NCBI RefSeq assembly: GCF_021391535.1
Contig: NZ_CP090066.1
Span: forward strand, 2,679,501 to 2,743,500
Source of the DNA: Aurantimonas sp. HBX-1
Lineage (GTDB): Bacteria > Pseudomonadota > Alphaproteobacteria > Rhizobiales > Rhizobiaceae
Direction: 5' to 3'
DNA length: 64,000 nt
Under the pieces are notes generated by a model that saw only the letters and a program-made list of their open reading frames with translations, was not told the origin of the DNA and made no database searches. Shown here one piece after another: positions 28,342 to 36,468 of this stretch (positions are counted from its first letter, which is position 1; every line of letters starts with the position of its first letter). The position numbers and the translations under genes were made by a program.

Positions 28342-28973
28342 GGCCGGATCTCGATCAGCGGAATGGACGGGATGTCGCCGGCCTCGAAGGCGGCGACGTT
28401 GACGCTCAGCTGCTCGACGTCGAAGCGCACCGGCACGTCGAAGGCGAAGCCCGCCGTCACCGCCGCCCCGGCGCCCGGCGGCGCCGCGAAGGTGACGCTC
28501 CCGGACACCGTGTCGATCGCGAAACCCGCCGCGACCTCCACCCCGTCCACCGCGACCGTCACGGTGCCGGCCACCGGCTTCTCGATCGGCCGGTGATAGG
28601 CCGCCTCGCCCTCGCCGTAGATCTTGCGCAGGCTGAAGCGCGTCGTCACCCCGTCGCCGATGCCGAGCAACTGGTCGAACGCCCCGGCCGGCGCGCCATA
28701 CGGCGCCGTATGCCAGTCGAGCGGGTCGCGAAAGCGGAAGCCGGTCAGCCGTCCCCGCCGCGCCTCGAAGAACGCCAGCACTTCGGCGAGATCGGCGAGG
28801 CTCCGCAGCCCCGACCCGGCATCGTAGCGCCGCACCGAATGGCGGTGCCGCAGATTGCGGTGCTCGAACCCCGTCGACAGCCGCACGATCTCCACCCGCC
28901 GCCCCGGCCCGCCGCTCGTCCCGAAGGACAGCCGCAGCGGAAACCGCACTTCGTCGAACGCCGCGATCGCCAT
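28338..28973 (-). CDS. GTA distal tail protein, DUF2460/TIGR02217 family (gp12)
   Basis: The 211-residue protein starts with FDEVRFPLRLSFGTSGGP and contains EHRNLRHRHSVRRYDAG, LAEVLAFFEARRGRLTGF and FRFRDPLDW, the hallmark of the TIGR02217 family (GTA gp12). It forms the ring between tail tube and baseplate hub. Its stop overlaps the gp13 start (ATGA), and the tape-measure gene ends 2 bp upstream. Confidence 0.94.
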   Translation of the reverse strand: MAIAAFDEVRFPLRLSFGTSGGPGRRVEIVRLSTGFEHRNLRHRHSVRRYDAGSGLRSLADLAEVLAFFEARRGRLTGFRFRDPLDWHTAPYGAPAGAFDQLLGIGDGVTTRFSLRKIYGEGEAAYHRPIEKPVAGTVTVAVDGVEVAAGFAIDTVSGSVTFAAPPGAGAAVTAGFAFDVPVRFDVEQLSVNVAAFEAGDIPSIPLIEIRP

Positions 28974-28975
28974 GG

Positions 28976-29542
28976 CTAGAGCCCCCGCCGGCCGCGGCCT
29001 GCCGCGCGCGCCAGCATCGCCTGGATCTGCGCCTCCGAGCGCCGGAAGCTCTCGGCGTCCGGGCTGGTCACGTTGAAGACGATGGAAGGCCCTGCCCCGC
29101 CGCCGGGTGCCGCGACGCCCAGCGTGCCGTCAGCGCCGCGCCGCAGCGGCAGGATCGCCTCCGCCCCCGCCTCGCCCATCAGCCCGAGGTTTCCGCCGGC
29201 CGGAAAGAAGCTCGGCGTCCCGACGACGCCGCCCTTGGCGAACGGCAGGATGCGCGGCGCCTGTCCCGCCACCGCGCCGATGCTCCCGAGCACCTGGCCG
29301 AGCTGGCCCGCCGCCAGGCTGGTCAGCGGCCGCAGCGCCGCGTCGAGGGCGATGCCGGAGATGCGTTGGGCGAGCTGGCGCAGCACCGTGTCGAAGCTCC
29401 GCCCGCCTGATACCGCGCCGCGCAGGGCCGAACTGATCGCGGTCCCGAAGCTGTTTGCCCGGCGCGTCAGGTCGTCCATCGCCTGCGCAAAGCCGCTCGT
29501 ATCGGCGACGATGGCAACGCTCAGCGTCTCGTCATCTTCCAT
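28976..29542 (-). CDS. GTA tail tape-measure protein (gp11)
   Basis: This 188-residue protein has an amphipathic N-terminal helical part (VAIVADTSGFAQAMDDLTR), a hydrophobic middle, and a C-terminal Gly-rich part with GGVVGTPSFFPAGGNLGLMG and GAEAILPLRRGADG, which marks GTA tape-measure proteins. It sets the tail length and is probably ejected ahead of the DNA. It is very short compared with tape measures of siphophages, consistent with the short tail of GTAs. Confidence 0.9.
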   Translation of the reverse strand: MEDDETLSVAIVADTSGFAQAMDDLTRRANSFGTAISSALRGAVSGGRSFDTVLRQLAQRISGIALDAALRPLTSLAAGQLGQVLGSIGAVAGQAPRILPFAKGGVVGTPSFFPAGGNLGLMGEAGAEAILPLRRGADGTLGVAAPGGGAGPSIVFNVTSPDAESFRRSEAQIQAMLARAAGRGRRGL

Positions 29543-29552
29543 GGATCGTCCC

Positions 29553-29771
29553 TCAGGGGTCGGGAAACTGCCGGATCAGCGCGGCCAGCTCGGCCCGCCG
29601 CAGCGGCTGCAGGATCGGGCCGCCGACGGGCCTGAGCGCCGCGGCGAGTTCGCGCGGCGTCATCGCCCAGAAGTCGCGTGGGGCAAGCCGCAGATGGCCG
29701 AGCCCCGCCGCCATCGCCGCGTCCCAGGGAAATGCCGCGCCGCCGGCCTGCTCCGCCGGCGCGGCGCTCAA
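29553..29771 (-). CDS. Small GTA tail-assembly protein (rcc01693-like)
   Basis: The 72-residue protein has the compact motif FPWDAAMAAGLGHLRLAP followed by DFWAMTPRELAAAL, typical of the short gene between the tail chaperone and the tape measure in GTA clusters. It is probably the second half of the tail-assembly chaperone system. The likely start is TTG at 29771, overlapping the previous stop (TTGA); the first internal ATG would remove the conserved FPWD. Confidence 0.85.
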   Translation of the reverse strand: MSAAPAEQAGGAAFPWDAAMAAGLGHLRLAPRDFWAMTPRELAAALRPVGGPILQPLRRAELAALIRQFPDP

Positions 29772-30112
29772 GGGTTTGCGCCGGTCTCCGTGCCCGGCTC
29801 CGGCACCCCGAAGGCGGCCGTCAGCAGTTCCGCCGCGAGCCGCGCGGCGCCCGCCGCGCCGTCCTCGATGTGCATCGCCGCCACCTCGGCCTCGCTCGCG
29901 CTATCGCCGGCGCCCCGCAGCCCGGCGCTGAGGATGCGGATCAGGTCGCGCGCCGACAGCCTTCCGGCGCCGAAGCGTTCGGCGAGGTCCGCGAGATTGT
30001 CGGCGGCGAAACTGTCCTCCAGCTCCGCGAGCGCCCCGAGCGTCAGGCAGAGCGTCCGCTCGCTTCCATCGATGATCGCGGATACCTCGCCGCGCCGCCG
30101 GTTCGCCGCCAT
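29768..30112 (-). CDS. GTA family tail-assembly chaperone (gp10)
   Basis: The 114-residue protein (MAANRRRGEVSAIIDG, LCLTLGALAELEDSF, FGAGRLSARDLIRIL) matches the GTA gp10 family, equivalent to phage tail-assembly chaperones that coat the tape measure during tail building. The start at 30112 is 2 bp after the major tail protein stop. The open frame extends much further upstream, but that part only shadows the tail protein gene. It ends overlapping the rcc01693-like gene. Confidence 0.9.
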   Translation of the reverse strand: MAANRRRGEVSAIIDGSERTLCLTLGALAELEDSFAADNLADLAERFGAGRLSARDLIRILSAGLRGAGDSASEAEVAAMHIEDGAAGAARLAAELLTAAFGVPEPGTETGANP

Positions 30113-30114
30113 GG

Positions 30115-30528
30115 TCAGAGCGCCGCGAAGACGAGCGCGCCGGCCGATTCCAGCGTCGCCTCGAAGCTCACCTCGCCATTGTGCTCGCCGCCATATTCCA
30201 GCGCCGTCACCTGGAACGGCCCGGTAATAGTGCCGAAATCCGGGATCACCGCCTGGAACGGCACGACCCGCGAGGCAAAGAAGATCTGCCGCAGCGCCGC
30301 GTCCGAGGCCGCGTCCTTGAAGATGCCGGCGCCCGACAGCGAGGCGCGCTGCACCCCGGCCCCGCCCAGGAGCTCGCGCCAGCGCCCAGCGCTCTCGGCA
30401 TCGGTGATGTCGACCGTCTCGGCATTGAAGGCGATCCGCCGCGTCCTGAGCCCCGCCAAGGTGACGAAGCCGCCATTGCCGGCCTCGTCCACCTTCAGGA
30501 GCAGGTCCTTGCCTTTCTGGGCCACCAT
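30115..30528 (-). CDS. GTA major tail tube protein, TP901-1 family (gp9)
   Basis: This 137-residue protein begins MVAQKGKDLLLKVDE and contains TRRIAFNAETVDITDAES, WRELLGGAG and FGTITGPFQVTALEYGG. It is the tube-forming protein of the particle. The ATG at 30528 was chosen because GAGG lies eight bases upstream; an ATG five codons earlier has no ribosome site. The 118-bp gap between it and gp8 contains no visible gene. Confidence 0.93.
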   Translation of the reverse strand: MVAQKGKDLLLKVDEAGNGGFVTLAGLRTRRIAFNAETVDITDAESAGRWRELLGGAGVQRASLSGAGIFKDAASDAALRQIFFASRVVPFQAVIPDFGTITGPFQVTALEYGGEHNGEVSFEATLESAGALVFAAL

Positions 30529-30646
30529 TGCGGAATTCCTCATCTCGGCGCCGGCGCACCGGCCATGAAAAAAGGCGACCCGAAGGGCCGCCTGGATGTC
30601 ACTGCTGGACGTCGATGCTTGCAGGGCGCCGCCGGCGCCCCGCTGG

Positions 30647-31057
30647 TCAGGCGACCGGTTCGGTCACCGCCCGGAACCGCAATATGCCGTGATAGGCGGT
30701 GGATTCCGGCTCGCGCCGCGCCTCGGCGAATTGCAGCTGCAGGTTGATCAGGTGATGGCCCGGCAGCGCCATCGGCGTGTTGCTCAGGCGCTCGACCACC
30801 TTGTCCATGATCTCGTAGGTTTCCTGCTTGCCGCCGCCCTTCGCCCAGACATGCAGCGTCAGTATGTGTTCCGCCCCGTCCTCGGTGCCGGTCGACCAGT
30901 CGACCACCGCGGTCCGGCCGAGGGTCAGATACGGAAACTTCGCCTGCTCCGGCCGGCGGTCGAAGACCTTCGGACCCCCGAGCAGCGCCGTCAGGCCCGG
31001 ATCGGAGGTCAGGGTCTGGAAGATCACGCTCTGCAGTTCTGCGCTCGGATGCGCCAT
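30647..31057 (-). CDS. GTA tail terminator/completion protein, DUF3168 family (gp8)
   Basis: This 136-residue DUF3168 protein has the family phrases LQSVIFQTLTSDPGLTALLG, VFDRRPEQAKFPYLTLG and HILTLHVWAKGGGKQETYEI. Such proteins cap the tail tube at the head end. GAGG precedes the ATG. The 131-bp stretch upstream (31058-31188) is unusually AT-rich for this cluster and encodes nothing that I can support. Confidence 0.92.
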   Translation of the reverse strand: MAHPSAELQSVIFQTLTSDPGLTALLGGPKVFDRRPEQAKFPYLTLGRTAVVDWSTGTEDGAEHILTLHVWAKGGGKQETYEIMDKVVERLSNTPMALPGHHLINLQLQFAEARREPESTAYHGILRFRAVTEPVA

Positions 31058-31188
31058 GTCACCATCCTCGCTCGCGTTCTGTTCTACGCTGTAAGATACG
31101 TTGATCGCCGCGCCGGGGAAGACGCCGACGCCGCGAATTATCTGAAATTTTCGTCATACCCCGCGCCGGCCCTGTCGCGCGCCCGGTT

Positions 31189-31392
31189 TCACGGGTCTTT
31201 GCGGGCGTCGCCGCGCCGTGCCGCCTTCGCGAACACCAACCCGGCTCCCGCTTCCCGCAAACGCGACGTCCGCGGCAGCGGCGCGTTCCCGACGAGGTCC
31301 CGCAGCGCCGCAAGCCGCGCCCGCAACGCCGCCGTGTCCGCCGGCATCACCGGCCGCAGCCTCGGCGCCTTCACCCGCACCGTGACCCGCAT
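31189..31392 (-). CDS. Unrecognised 67-residue protein between neck genes of the GTA cluster
   Basis: The ATG at 31392 overlaps the stop of the head-closure gene (TAATG) and has GGAGG eight bases upstream, so it is probably translated. The protein is basic and short (MRVTVRVKAPRLRPVMP, then ALRARLAALRDLVGNAPLP) with no signal peptide or membrane segment. I recognise no family. Its place between head closure and gp8 is where many siphophages encode an HK97-gp10-like tail-completion protein, so a decayed or minimal version is possible. Confidence 0.5.
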   Translation of the reverse strand: MRVTVRVKAPRLRPVMPADTAALRARLAALRDLVGNAPLPRTSRLREAGAGLVFAKAARRGDARKDP

Positions 31393-31724
31393 TAGGCCGC
31401 CTCCTCGCAGCGGCAGACCAGGTACCGGCCCGTCTCGTCCGGGTCGTGCACCGACCGGATCAGCAGCCGCCGCTCGCCGAGCCGGAACGACCGCCCCCGC
31501 GCCACCTCCGGCGCCGCCCGGCAGATCACCCGGTGGGTGATCGTCGCCTCGCGGCTGTCGAAGCGCTCGCGGTCCCGTGCCGCCACCGGCTCGACATGCG
31601 CCGAGATCTCCCGCAGTTCGACCCATGTTTCCGACGCGCCGCCGGCGCCGTCTGGCGTCGCCACCGCCTCCTGCAGCGACAGGCGCTTCCTCAGGAGCGA
31701 CGGATCGAGAAACAGCGGCGTCAT
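31392..31724 (-). CDS. GTA head-tail adaptor/head closure protein (gp7)
   Basis: The 110-residue protein has the SPP1 gp16-like head-closure pattern: LRKRLSLQEAVATPDGAGG, ETWVELREISAHVEPV, ITHRVICR, RRLLIRSVHDPDETGRYLVC. It forms the stopper ring between portal-connector and tail. It overlaps gp6 by 4 bp upstream and the small gene downstream by one base. Confidence 0.92.
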   Translation of the reverse strand: MTPLFLDPSLLRKRLSLQEAVATPDGAGGASETWVELREISAHVEPVAARDRERFDSREATITHRVICRAAPEVARGRSFRLGERRLLIRSVHDPDETGRYLVCRCEEAA

Positions 31725-32284
31725 CCGAGCGTCACCCGCCGGTAGGGGGCGAGCAGCGCCAGCGCCTGCTTCGGGATCGCCGCCGGCTGCAGCTGCGGAT
31801 CCACCGCCGCGCGCAGCTCATACGATGCCGCGACGATCATCCGCAGCGCGACGCGGATATTCTCCGGCACCGCGCCTTCGCCATAGCCCGCCTCGAACTC
31901 CACCTCGACGCCGTTCACTGCCGCGGCCCGCACCGCCGGCGACAGCCTTATCGCCTCCAGCCCCAGCGCCCGCTCGACGATCGCCTCGTCGGCATCAAAG
32001 CTCACCGGCTCACCCGCCGGACCGTAGGCAGTGATCGCGACGATCCCGGCCAGCGGCCGCCGCGTCGTCTCGATCCAGCCATGCGCCGGCAAATCGTCCA
32101 GCGCCAGCCGGAACACCCGCCGCGCCAGCACCAGCCCGGTCATCGCCTCGATGCCCTGGCGCGCCGCGCGGACCAGATCCCCGATCAGCCCGTCCTCGTC
32201 GTCGCGCTCGATCCGGCACCAGCTCTTGGCCTCGTCGAGCGTCACCGGCTCGGCGCCGCCGCCGAGGTCGATCGTCGTCGTCAT
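31721..32284 (-). CDS. GTA head-tail connector, gp6-like protein
   Basis: This 187-residue protein fits phage head-tail connectors (HK97 gp6 / phiE125 gp8 type): EPVTLDEAKSWCRIERDDED, IEAMTGLVLARRVFRL, VEVEFEAGYGE, ENIRVALRMIVAASYELR. It forms the adaptor ring under the portal. I set the start at 32284 (MTTTIDLGGG), where the conserved region begins; the open frame is longer but without support. The capsid gene ends 67 bp upstream. Confidence 0.92.
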   Translation of the reverse strand: MTTTIDLGGGAEPVTLDEAKSWCRIERDDEDGLIGDLVRAARQGIEAMTGLVLARRVFRLALDDLPAHGWIETTRRPLAGIVAITAYGPAGEPVSFDADEAIVERALGLEAIRLSPAVRAAAVNGVEVEFEAGYGEGAVPENIRVALRMIVAASYELRAAVDPQLQPAAIPKQALALLAPYRRVTLG

Positions 32285-32351
32285 GGTCGTCTCCCCGCAT
32301 GTAGCCCGGCCGGGCGCCATCGCCCGGCCGCCTGTCGTGGTCGGCCGTCCG

Positions 32352-33602
32352 TCAGGCGGAGAACTCAAGGAACTTGGCGGCGTCGAAGTCCTGCACCCCG
32401 CCGCCGACCCGCTTGGTCGTGTAGAACAGGACGTACGGCTTGGCCGAATAGGGGTCGCGCAGCACCCGCACCCCCTGCCGGTCGACGATCAGGTAGAACC
32501 GGGCGAAGTCGCCGAAGGCGATCGCCTTCGATCCCGCCGCGATGTCCGGCATGTCCTCAGCCTCGACCATCGGGAAGCCCATCAGCGTCGCCCGCGCCCC
32601 GGCGCCCGCCGGCGGCTGCCAGAGATAGTTGCCGTCGGCGTCCTTGATCTTGCGCAGCGCCGCCTGGGTGCGCCGGTTCATCACGAAGCTGGCGTTCTGC
32701 CGGTAGCCGGCCTTCAGCGCATAGACGAGGTCGATGAGCACGTCGGCCGCCGTGTCCGGCGCGAAGCCGCCGTCCGCGCCGCTGGCGATCGTGCCGACCG
32801 CGCCCCACGCCCAGGCCGCCTCGTCCACCGTCGGCACGGTCATGAAGCCGGCCGGCTTGTTCACCCCGTCGCCCGAGACGAAGGCGGCGCTTTCCTGCGC
32901 GGCGAAGGCCTGCTCCACCTCCTCGCCGATCCAGCGGTCGATATCGACGGCCGCATCGTCGAGCAGCGCGTTGGTCGCCGCCGGCATGGCGTAGAGCTCC
33001 ATGGTCGGGAAGCTCAGCTCTGCCAGTTGCGGCGCCGTCGTCTGCGGCCGCGCCTCGGTCTCGCCGACCCAGCCGGTCTGCGCCCCGGTGATCGCGAAGG
33101 GCTTCTTCAGCACCGAAGCCGAGACCGTGCGCACCGTGGCGATCGAGCGGATCGGCGAGATCGCCGCGAGGCGCCTGCCGATCTCCGTCTCGGTTTCGTC
33201 CGGCACCAGGAAGCCGCCATCCGCCCCGGTCAGGCTGGACATCGCCTTTTCTTCCAGCCGCCGCAGCTCGCGCTCGTCGCCGGCCCGCACATAGCGCTCG
33301 AAGGCCTGCTTGCGCTCGCTCGGCAGCGCCCGGCCGCCGCCCTCGTTGCCGGCGAGCGGCGGGCGCAGCTGCTTCAGCGCCAGCCGTTCCATCCGCCGCT
33401 CCTGCTCGTCGAGCGCCCGGGAGATTCGCTCGACCTTCTCCTCGGTCAGCACGTCGGCGCTCATGCGCTTCTCGATGGCGCCGAGGCGCTCGTCATTGGC
33501 CTCGCGGACCCCCTCGAACGCCTCCATGAAGTCGTCGAAGCTGTCGCGCGAACCCGGCGTCGCCGCCTTGGTCGCCGGGGCGGCGGGAGAGAGATCGTTC
33601 AT
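32352..33602 (-). CDS. GTA major capsid protein, HK97 fold (gp5)
   Basis: This 416-residue protein has a charged, coiled scaffold-like N-terminal region (about 20-110; EAFEGVREANDERLGAIEKR) that the protease should remove, then the HK97 capsid core (GGFLVPDETETEIGRRL, VRTVSASVLKKPFAITG, WVGETEARPQT, WIGEEVEQAFAAQE). The start at 33602 has CGGAGA upstream. It follows the prohead protease by 16 bp. Confidence 0.95.
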   Translation of the reverse strand: MNDLSPAAPATKAATPGSRDSFDDFMEAFEGVREANDERLGAIEKRMSADVLTEEKVERISRALDEQERRMERLALKQLRPPLAGNEGGGRALPSERKQAFERYVRAGDERELRRLEEKAMSSLTGADGGFLVPDETETEIGRRLAAISPIRSIATVRTVSASVLKKPFAITGAQTGWVGETEARPQTTAPQLAELSFPTMELYAMPAATNALLDDAAVDIDRWIGEEVEQAFAAQESAAFVSGDGVNKPAGFMTVPTVDEAAWAWGAVGTIASGADGGFAPDTAADVLIDLVYALKAGYRQNASFVMNRRTQAALRKIKDADGNYLWQPPAGAGARATLMGFPMVEAEDMPDIAAGSKAIAFGDFARFYLIVDRQGVRVLRDPYSAKPYVLFYTTKRVGGGVQDFDAAKFLEFSA

Positions 33603-33618
33603 GCTGTTCTCCGTTCTG

Positions 33619-34116
33619 TCAGTGGGCGATGAAGGCCGGCCGCGCGCTGCCCGTGGCGGCACGGCTGAAGGCAGGTGCGATCAGCCGCGCCCGCTCGTGC
33701 ATCGGAAAGGTCACCAGCGAGATCTCCCAGAGATCGATGGTGACGAGCCGGCGGCGCGTCGCGCCGACGCCGCGGCGGGCCAGCCGCGGCCGGAAGCCGA
33801 TCGACAGCCCGTCCAGCGCGCCGGCGGCGACCAGCTCGGCCGCCTCGCGGCCCGCCTGGGTCGACAGCGCCAGCCGCCCCTCGACATAGAGCCCCTCGCG
33901 GTCCTCGCGGATCGCGGTCCACACCCCGATCGGCCGCGCCGGATCGTGCTGCCAGAGCATGCGGATGCCCGCCGTGCCGCGGTGGCGCAGCGAGGCGCCG
34001 AAGGCGCCCGGCTCGATCAGGTCGCCGGCCGTGTCGGTATCGCCAAACAGCGCCGCATAGCCGCGGATTGCCGCCGCCGCCTCGCCTTCCGGCACCGGCG
34101 CCGCGCGAGCGCTCAT
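33619..34116 (-). CDS. GTA prohead protease, HK97 family (gp4)
   Basis: The 165-residue protease matures the capsid. Typical blocks are IRGYAALFGDTDTAGDLIEP, MLWQHDPARPIGVW (with the catalytic His), LSIGFRPRLAR (with the catalytic Ser) and IDLWEISLVTFPMHERARL. The ATG at 34116 overlaps the stop of the DUF6107 gene (ATGA). Upstream continuation of the frame has no support. Confidence 0.94.
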   Translation of the reverse strand: MSARAAPVPEGEAAAAIRGYAALFGDTDTAGDLIEPGAFGASLRHRGTAGIRMLWQHDPARPIGVWTAIREDREGLYVEGRLALSTQAGREAAELVAAGALDGLSIGFRPRLARRGVGATRRRLVTIDLWEISLVTFPMHERARLIAPAFSRAATGSARPAFIAH

Positions 34117-34454
34117 TTCTCGCCTCCGCCGGAGCCCGGCCGGGCGCGGAACAGGCTCTCGGCGAAGCGCTGCAGCACCCCCAGCCCCCACCAGGCGCAG
34201 AGGCTCGCGACGGCCGAGCCGATCAGCGCCAGCTCGACCGCGCTCAGGCTGTCGTCGAGCCGCATCCGCTCGGCGAGGATCAGCCCGACCGGCGGGCCGA
34301 AGACGAGGCCCGTAACGATGCCGGTCAGGAACCGCGTCGCCGCCTCGCGCCGCCCGCGCGGCAGGAGATACGCCACCGAGATCGCCGATCCGGCGATCGC
34401 CCCGACCAGCTTCGACAGCCACAGCGCCAGCGCCGTCGCCGGCTCGGCGCTCAT
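34113..34454 (-). CDS. DUF6107 family membrane protein of the GTA cluster
   Basis: The 113-residue protein has about three hydrophobic segments (roughly 7-30, 43-62 and 72-92) and a basic, Gly-rich tail. It occupies the position of the small gene between portal and protease (orf3.5) in GTA clusters of Rhizobiales, matching the DUF6107 family. The function is unknown; membrane location during capsid assembly is a guess. GGAG precedes the ATG at 34454. It is coupled by overlap to the protease. Confidence 0.8.
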   Translation of the reverse strand: MSAEPATALALWLSKLVGAIAGSAISVAYLLPRGRREAATRFLTGIVTGLVFGPPVGLILAERMRLDDSLSAVELALIGSAVASLCAWWGLGVLQRFAESLFRARPGSGGGEK

Positions 34455-34522
34455 CGCTCCGGCTCCGTCCGCACGGCGGGATCGCCCTGCCGCGGATTGA
34501 CATTCGACCGTCCTCGCCGCAT
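34451..34522 (-). CDS. Possible 23-residue peptide upstream of DUF6107
   Basis: An ATG at 34522 opens a 23-codon frame that begins MRRGRSNVNPRQGD and ends with a stop overlapping the DUF6107 start (ATGA), the same coupling used by most genes of this cluster. GGGAAG lies close upstream, a little too near the ATG for an ideal ribosome site. No family is recognisable. It could be a coupling leader or chance. Confidence 0.25.
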   Translation of the reverse strand: MRRGRSNVNPRQGDPAVRTEPER

Positions 34523-34621
34523 GGTCTTCCCGTCCTGATTTTGATGTCGATGTTTTTCAGCGGTGCCTCTGGCGCCGCTCCTTTTTTGCGCGTCCGCTTT
34601 CCGGATCGCGTCCGGAGGCCG

Positions 34622-35830
34622 TCAGCCCTCGGCGCCGTAGCCGACGGCCTCGCGCTTCTCGGCCCGCGACAGGAAGTCGGCCGACGCCACCCGGTCCCAG
34701 CGCGCCTCGCGCTCGGCGCTCAGCCCCTCCACCTTGTCGAGATCGACCGACAGCCGCAGGCTCGGCGCGTCGAAGTGCCCGCCCAGCCAGTCGCCGATCG
34801 CCCCGGTCAACCGCGTCGCCAGCGGCAGCACGGTGAGGCGGAAGAACGCCCGGTTCGCCTCGGCATAGTTCGCATAGGTGAGGTCGCCGGGGATCCCGAG
34901 CAGCATCGGCGGCACGCCGAAGGCGAGCGCGATGTCGCGCGCCGCGCCGTTGCGTGCCTCGACGAAATCCATGTCCTTCGGCGACAGCGCCATCGCCTTC
35001 CAGTCGAGCCCGCCTTCCAGCAGCATCGGCCGTCCGGCCCGCGCCGGTCCCGAATAGCCGCTGTCGAGCTCGGCCTTCAGCCGCTCGAACTGCTCCGGCG
35101 ACAGGTTGCCGCCATCGGCCGGCTGGTAGACCAGCGCGCCGGACGGCCGGGCGGAATTGTCGAGCAGCGACTTGTTCCAGCGCGACGCCGCATTGTGCAG
35201 TTCCAGCGCCGCCTGCGCCGCCGCCAGCGGCGCATAGCCGGTGAGGTCCGCCAGCGGATGGAACAGCCGCAGATGCAGCAGGTGCGGCGGCCGCTCGCTC
35301 CCCGTCTCCGCCGCGATCCGCCGTAGCGCCGCGCCCGCCCGGTATTCATAGGCCTCCGGCCAGCCGTCGCGTCCCTCGACGATGCGGATGCGATCGGGCC
35401 GCAGCGCATGCAGCGCCTGCACCCGGCCGTCGATGCCGACCGCCTCCAGATACGCGTTGCCCGACAGCAGCAGATGCCCGCACAGCGCCTCGATCAGCGC
35501 CGCGCCGTCGCTCGACCCGTTCGGCCGGCGCAGCAGTTCGATGATCGGATGGCCCGCCACCTCCTCGGTGCCGTCATAGAGCACTGTCGGGATCGCCGCG
35601 GCGCTCTCGGCGATCAGCCGCACCGATCGATACACCACCGGGTTCTGCATGAAGCCCGACCGCGCCAGCGCCGCATAGCCCTTCTCGCGCCAGGCTCCGT
35701 CCTCGCCGGCGCCGGAAAACACCAGCGCACCGCCCGCCACCGCCGCCCCCTTGCGCTCGCCGGGCCCGCCCGGCCGCCCATCATCGCTCCCGCCGCCGAA
35801 CCACCCGGCGATCGTCGTCTTCCAGCGCAT
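34622..35830 (-). CDS. GTA portal protein, HK97 family (gp3)
   Basis: This 402-residue portal protein forms the ring through which DNA is packed. Family blocks are QNPVVYRSVRLIAESAAAIP, HPIIELLRRPN, GHLLLSGNAYLEAVG, LHALRPDRIRIV, NKSLLDNSARPSGALVY, GVPPMLLGIPGDLTYANYAE and LTVLPLATRLTGAIG. It is full length. In most GTA clusters it follows terminase directly; here the toxin-antitoxin pair and a repeat separate them (35831-37009). Confidence 0.95.
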   Translation of the reverse strand: MRWKTTIAGWFGGGSDDGRPGGPGERKGAAVAGGALVFSGAGEDGAWREKGYAALARSGFMQNPVVYRSVRLIAESAAAIPTVLYDGTEEVAGHPIIELLRRPNGSSDGAALIEALCGHLLLSGNAYLEAVGIDGRVQALHALRPDRIRIVEGRDGWPEAYEYRAGAALRRIAAETGSERPPHLLHLRLFHPLADLTGYAPLAAAQAALELHNAASRWNKSLLDNSARPSGALVYQPADGGNLSPEQFERLKAELDSGYSGPARAGRPMLLEGGLDWKAMALSPKDMDFVEARNGAARDIALAFGVPPMLLGIPGDLTYANYAEANRAFFRLTVLPLATRLTGAIGDWLGGHFDAPSLRLSVDLDKVEGLSAEREARWDRVASADFLSRAEKREAVGYGAEG

Positions 35831-35946
35831 GAGGATCTCCGACTTCGGGCGCCTGACAAAGCGTCACAGGCGCAACAAAAAACCCCGCCGCAGCGAGGTT
35901 GGTGATGGTTCTCAGATGGATTTGCGGTGGAGCTGCGCTCTTCCGC

Positions 35947-36468
35947 TCACACCCCCATGGAGGCGAGGATGTCCTGCATCGGCAGGATCAGCTTCAGCGG
36001 GCTGATCGGGGTCGGCTGAAATCCCAGTTGCTCATAGAAACGTGCGGCGTCGGCATCGAGCGCATCCACCACGACGGCACGGAAAGCCACCGCTTGCGAC
36101 GCAGAAGCCGCGTTTCGAAGCGCATTTGTCAGAAGCGCCTTTCCGATACCCTTGCCGTGCAGGTCCTCGTGCACTGCCAGTCGCGCCAGGAGCGCGATCG
36201 GTATTTCGTTCGGCGACCCGTGGGATCGTTGCGAGCGCGGCACGTCCTTGCGCAGGATCATCCCGGCGCACAGCGCATAATAGGCCCGCACCCGCATCTC
36301 CGGGTCGCGCACGACGAAGGTCTTCGTGTAGTTCGCGCTCTGGTTGGCCAGCGCCCTGTCCGACAGCCACGCATCCAGGCTCGGCCTGCCGCACCTGAAG
36401 TCCGAGAAGTCGTGGCTGTCGGTCAGCGGCTCCGGGGCGAAGAGCCCTAGGGCTTTGAAGTCGCCCAC
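35947..36468 (-). CDS. GNAT acetyltransferase toxin, TacT-like
   Basis: The 173-residue protein has the TacT pattern: an N-terminal DFRCGRPSLDAWLSDRA segment, the acetyl-CoA loop RLAVHEDLHGKGIGKALL and the catalytic Tyr region ARFYEQLGF. TacT-type toxins acetylate the amino acid on charged tRNA and block translation. The likely start is GTG at 36468, inside the end of the antitoxin gene (22-bp overlap). All key motifs are intact, so it should be active. It lies inside the GTA cluster between portal and terminase. Confidence 0.9.
   Translation of the reverse strand: MGDFKALGLFAPEPLTDSHDFSDFRCGRPSLDAWLSDRALANQSANYTKTFVVRDPEMRVRAYYALCAGMILRKDVPRSQRSHGSPNEIPIALLARLAVHEDLHGKGIGKALLTNALRNAASASQAVAFRAVVVDALDADAARFYEQLGFQPTPISPLKLILPMQDILASMGV

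Noticed and set aside
31059..31157. 32-codon frame ending one base before gp8
   Set aside because: It is extremely Arg-rich, its only G-rich upstream stretch is too close to the ATG, and the end merely contains the gp8 ribosome site. It was left out as a probable chance frame.
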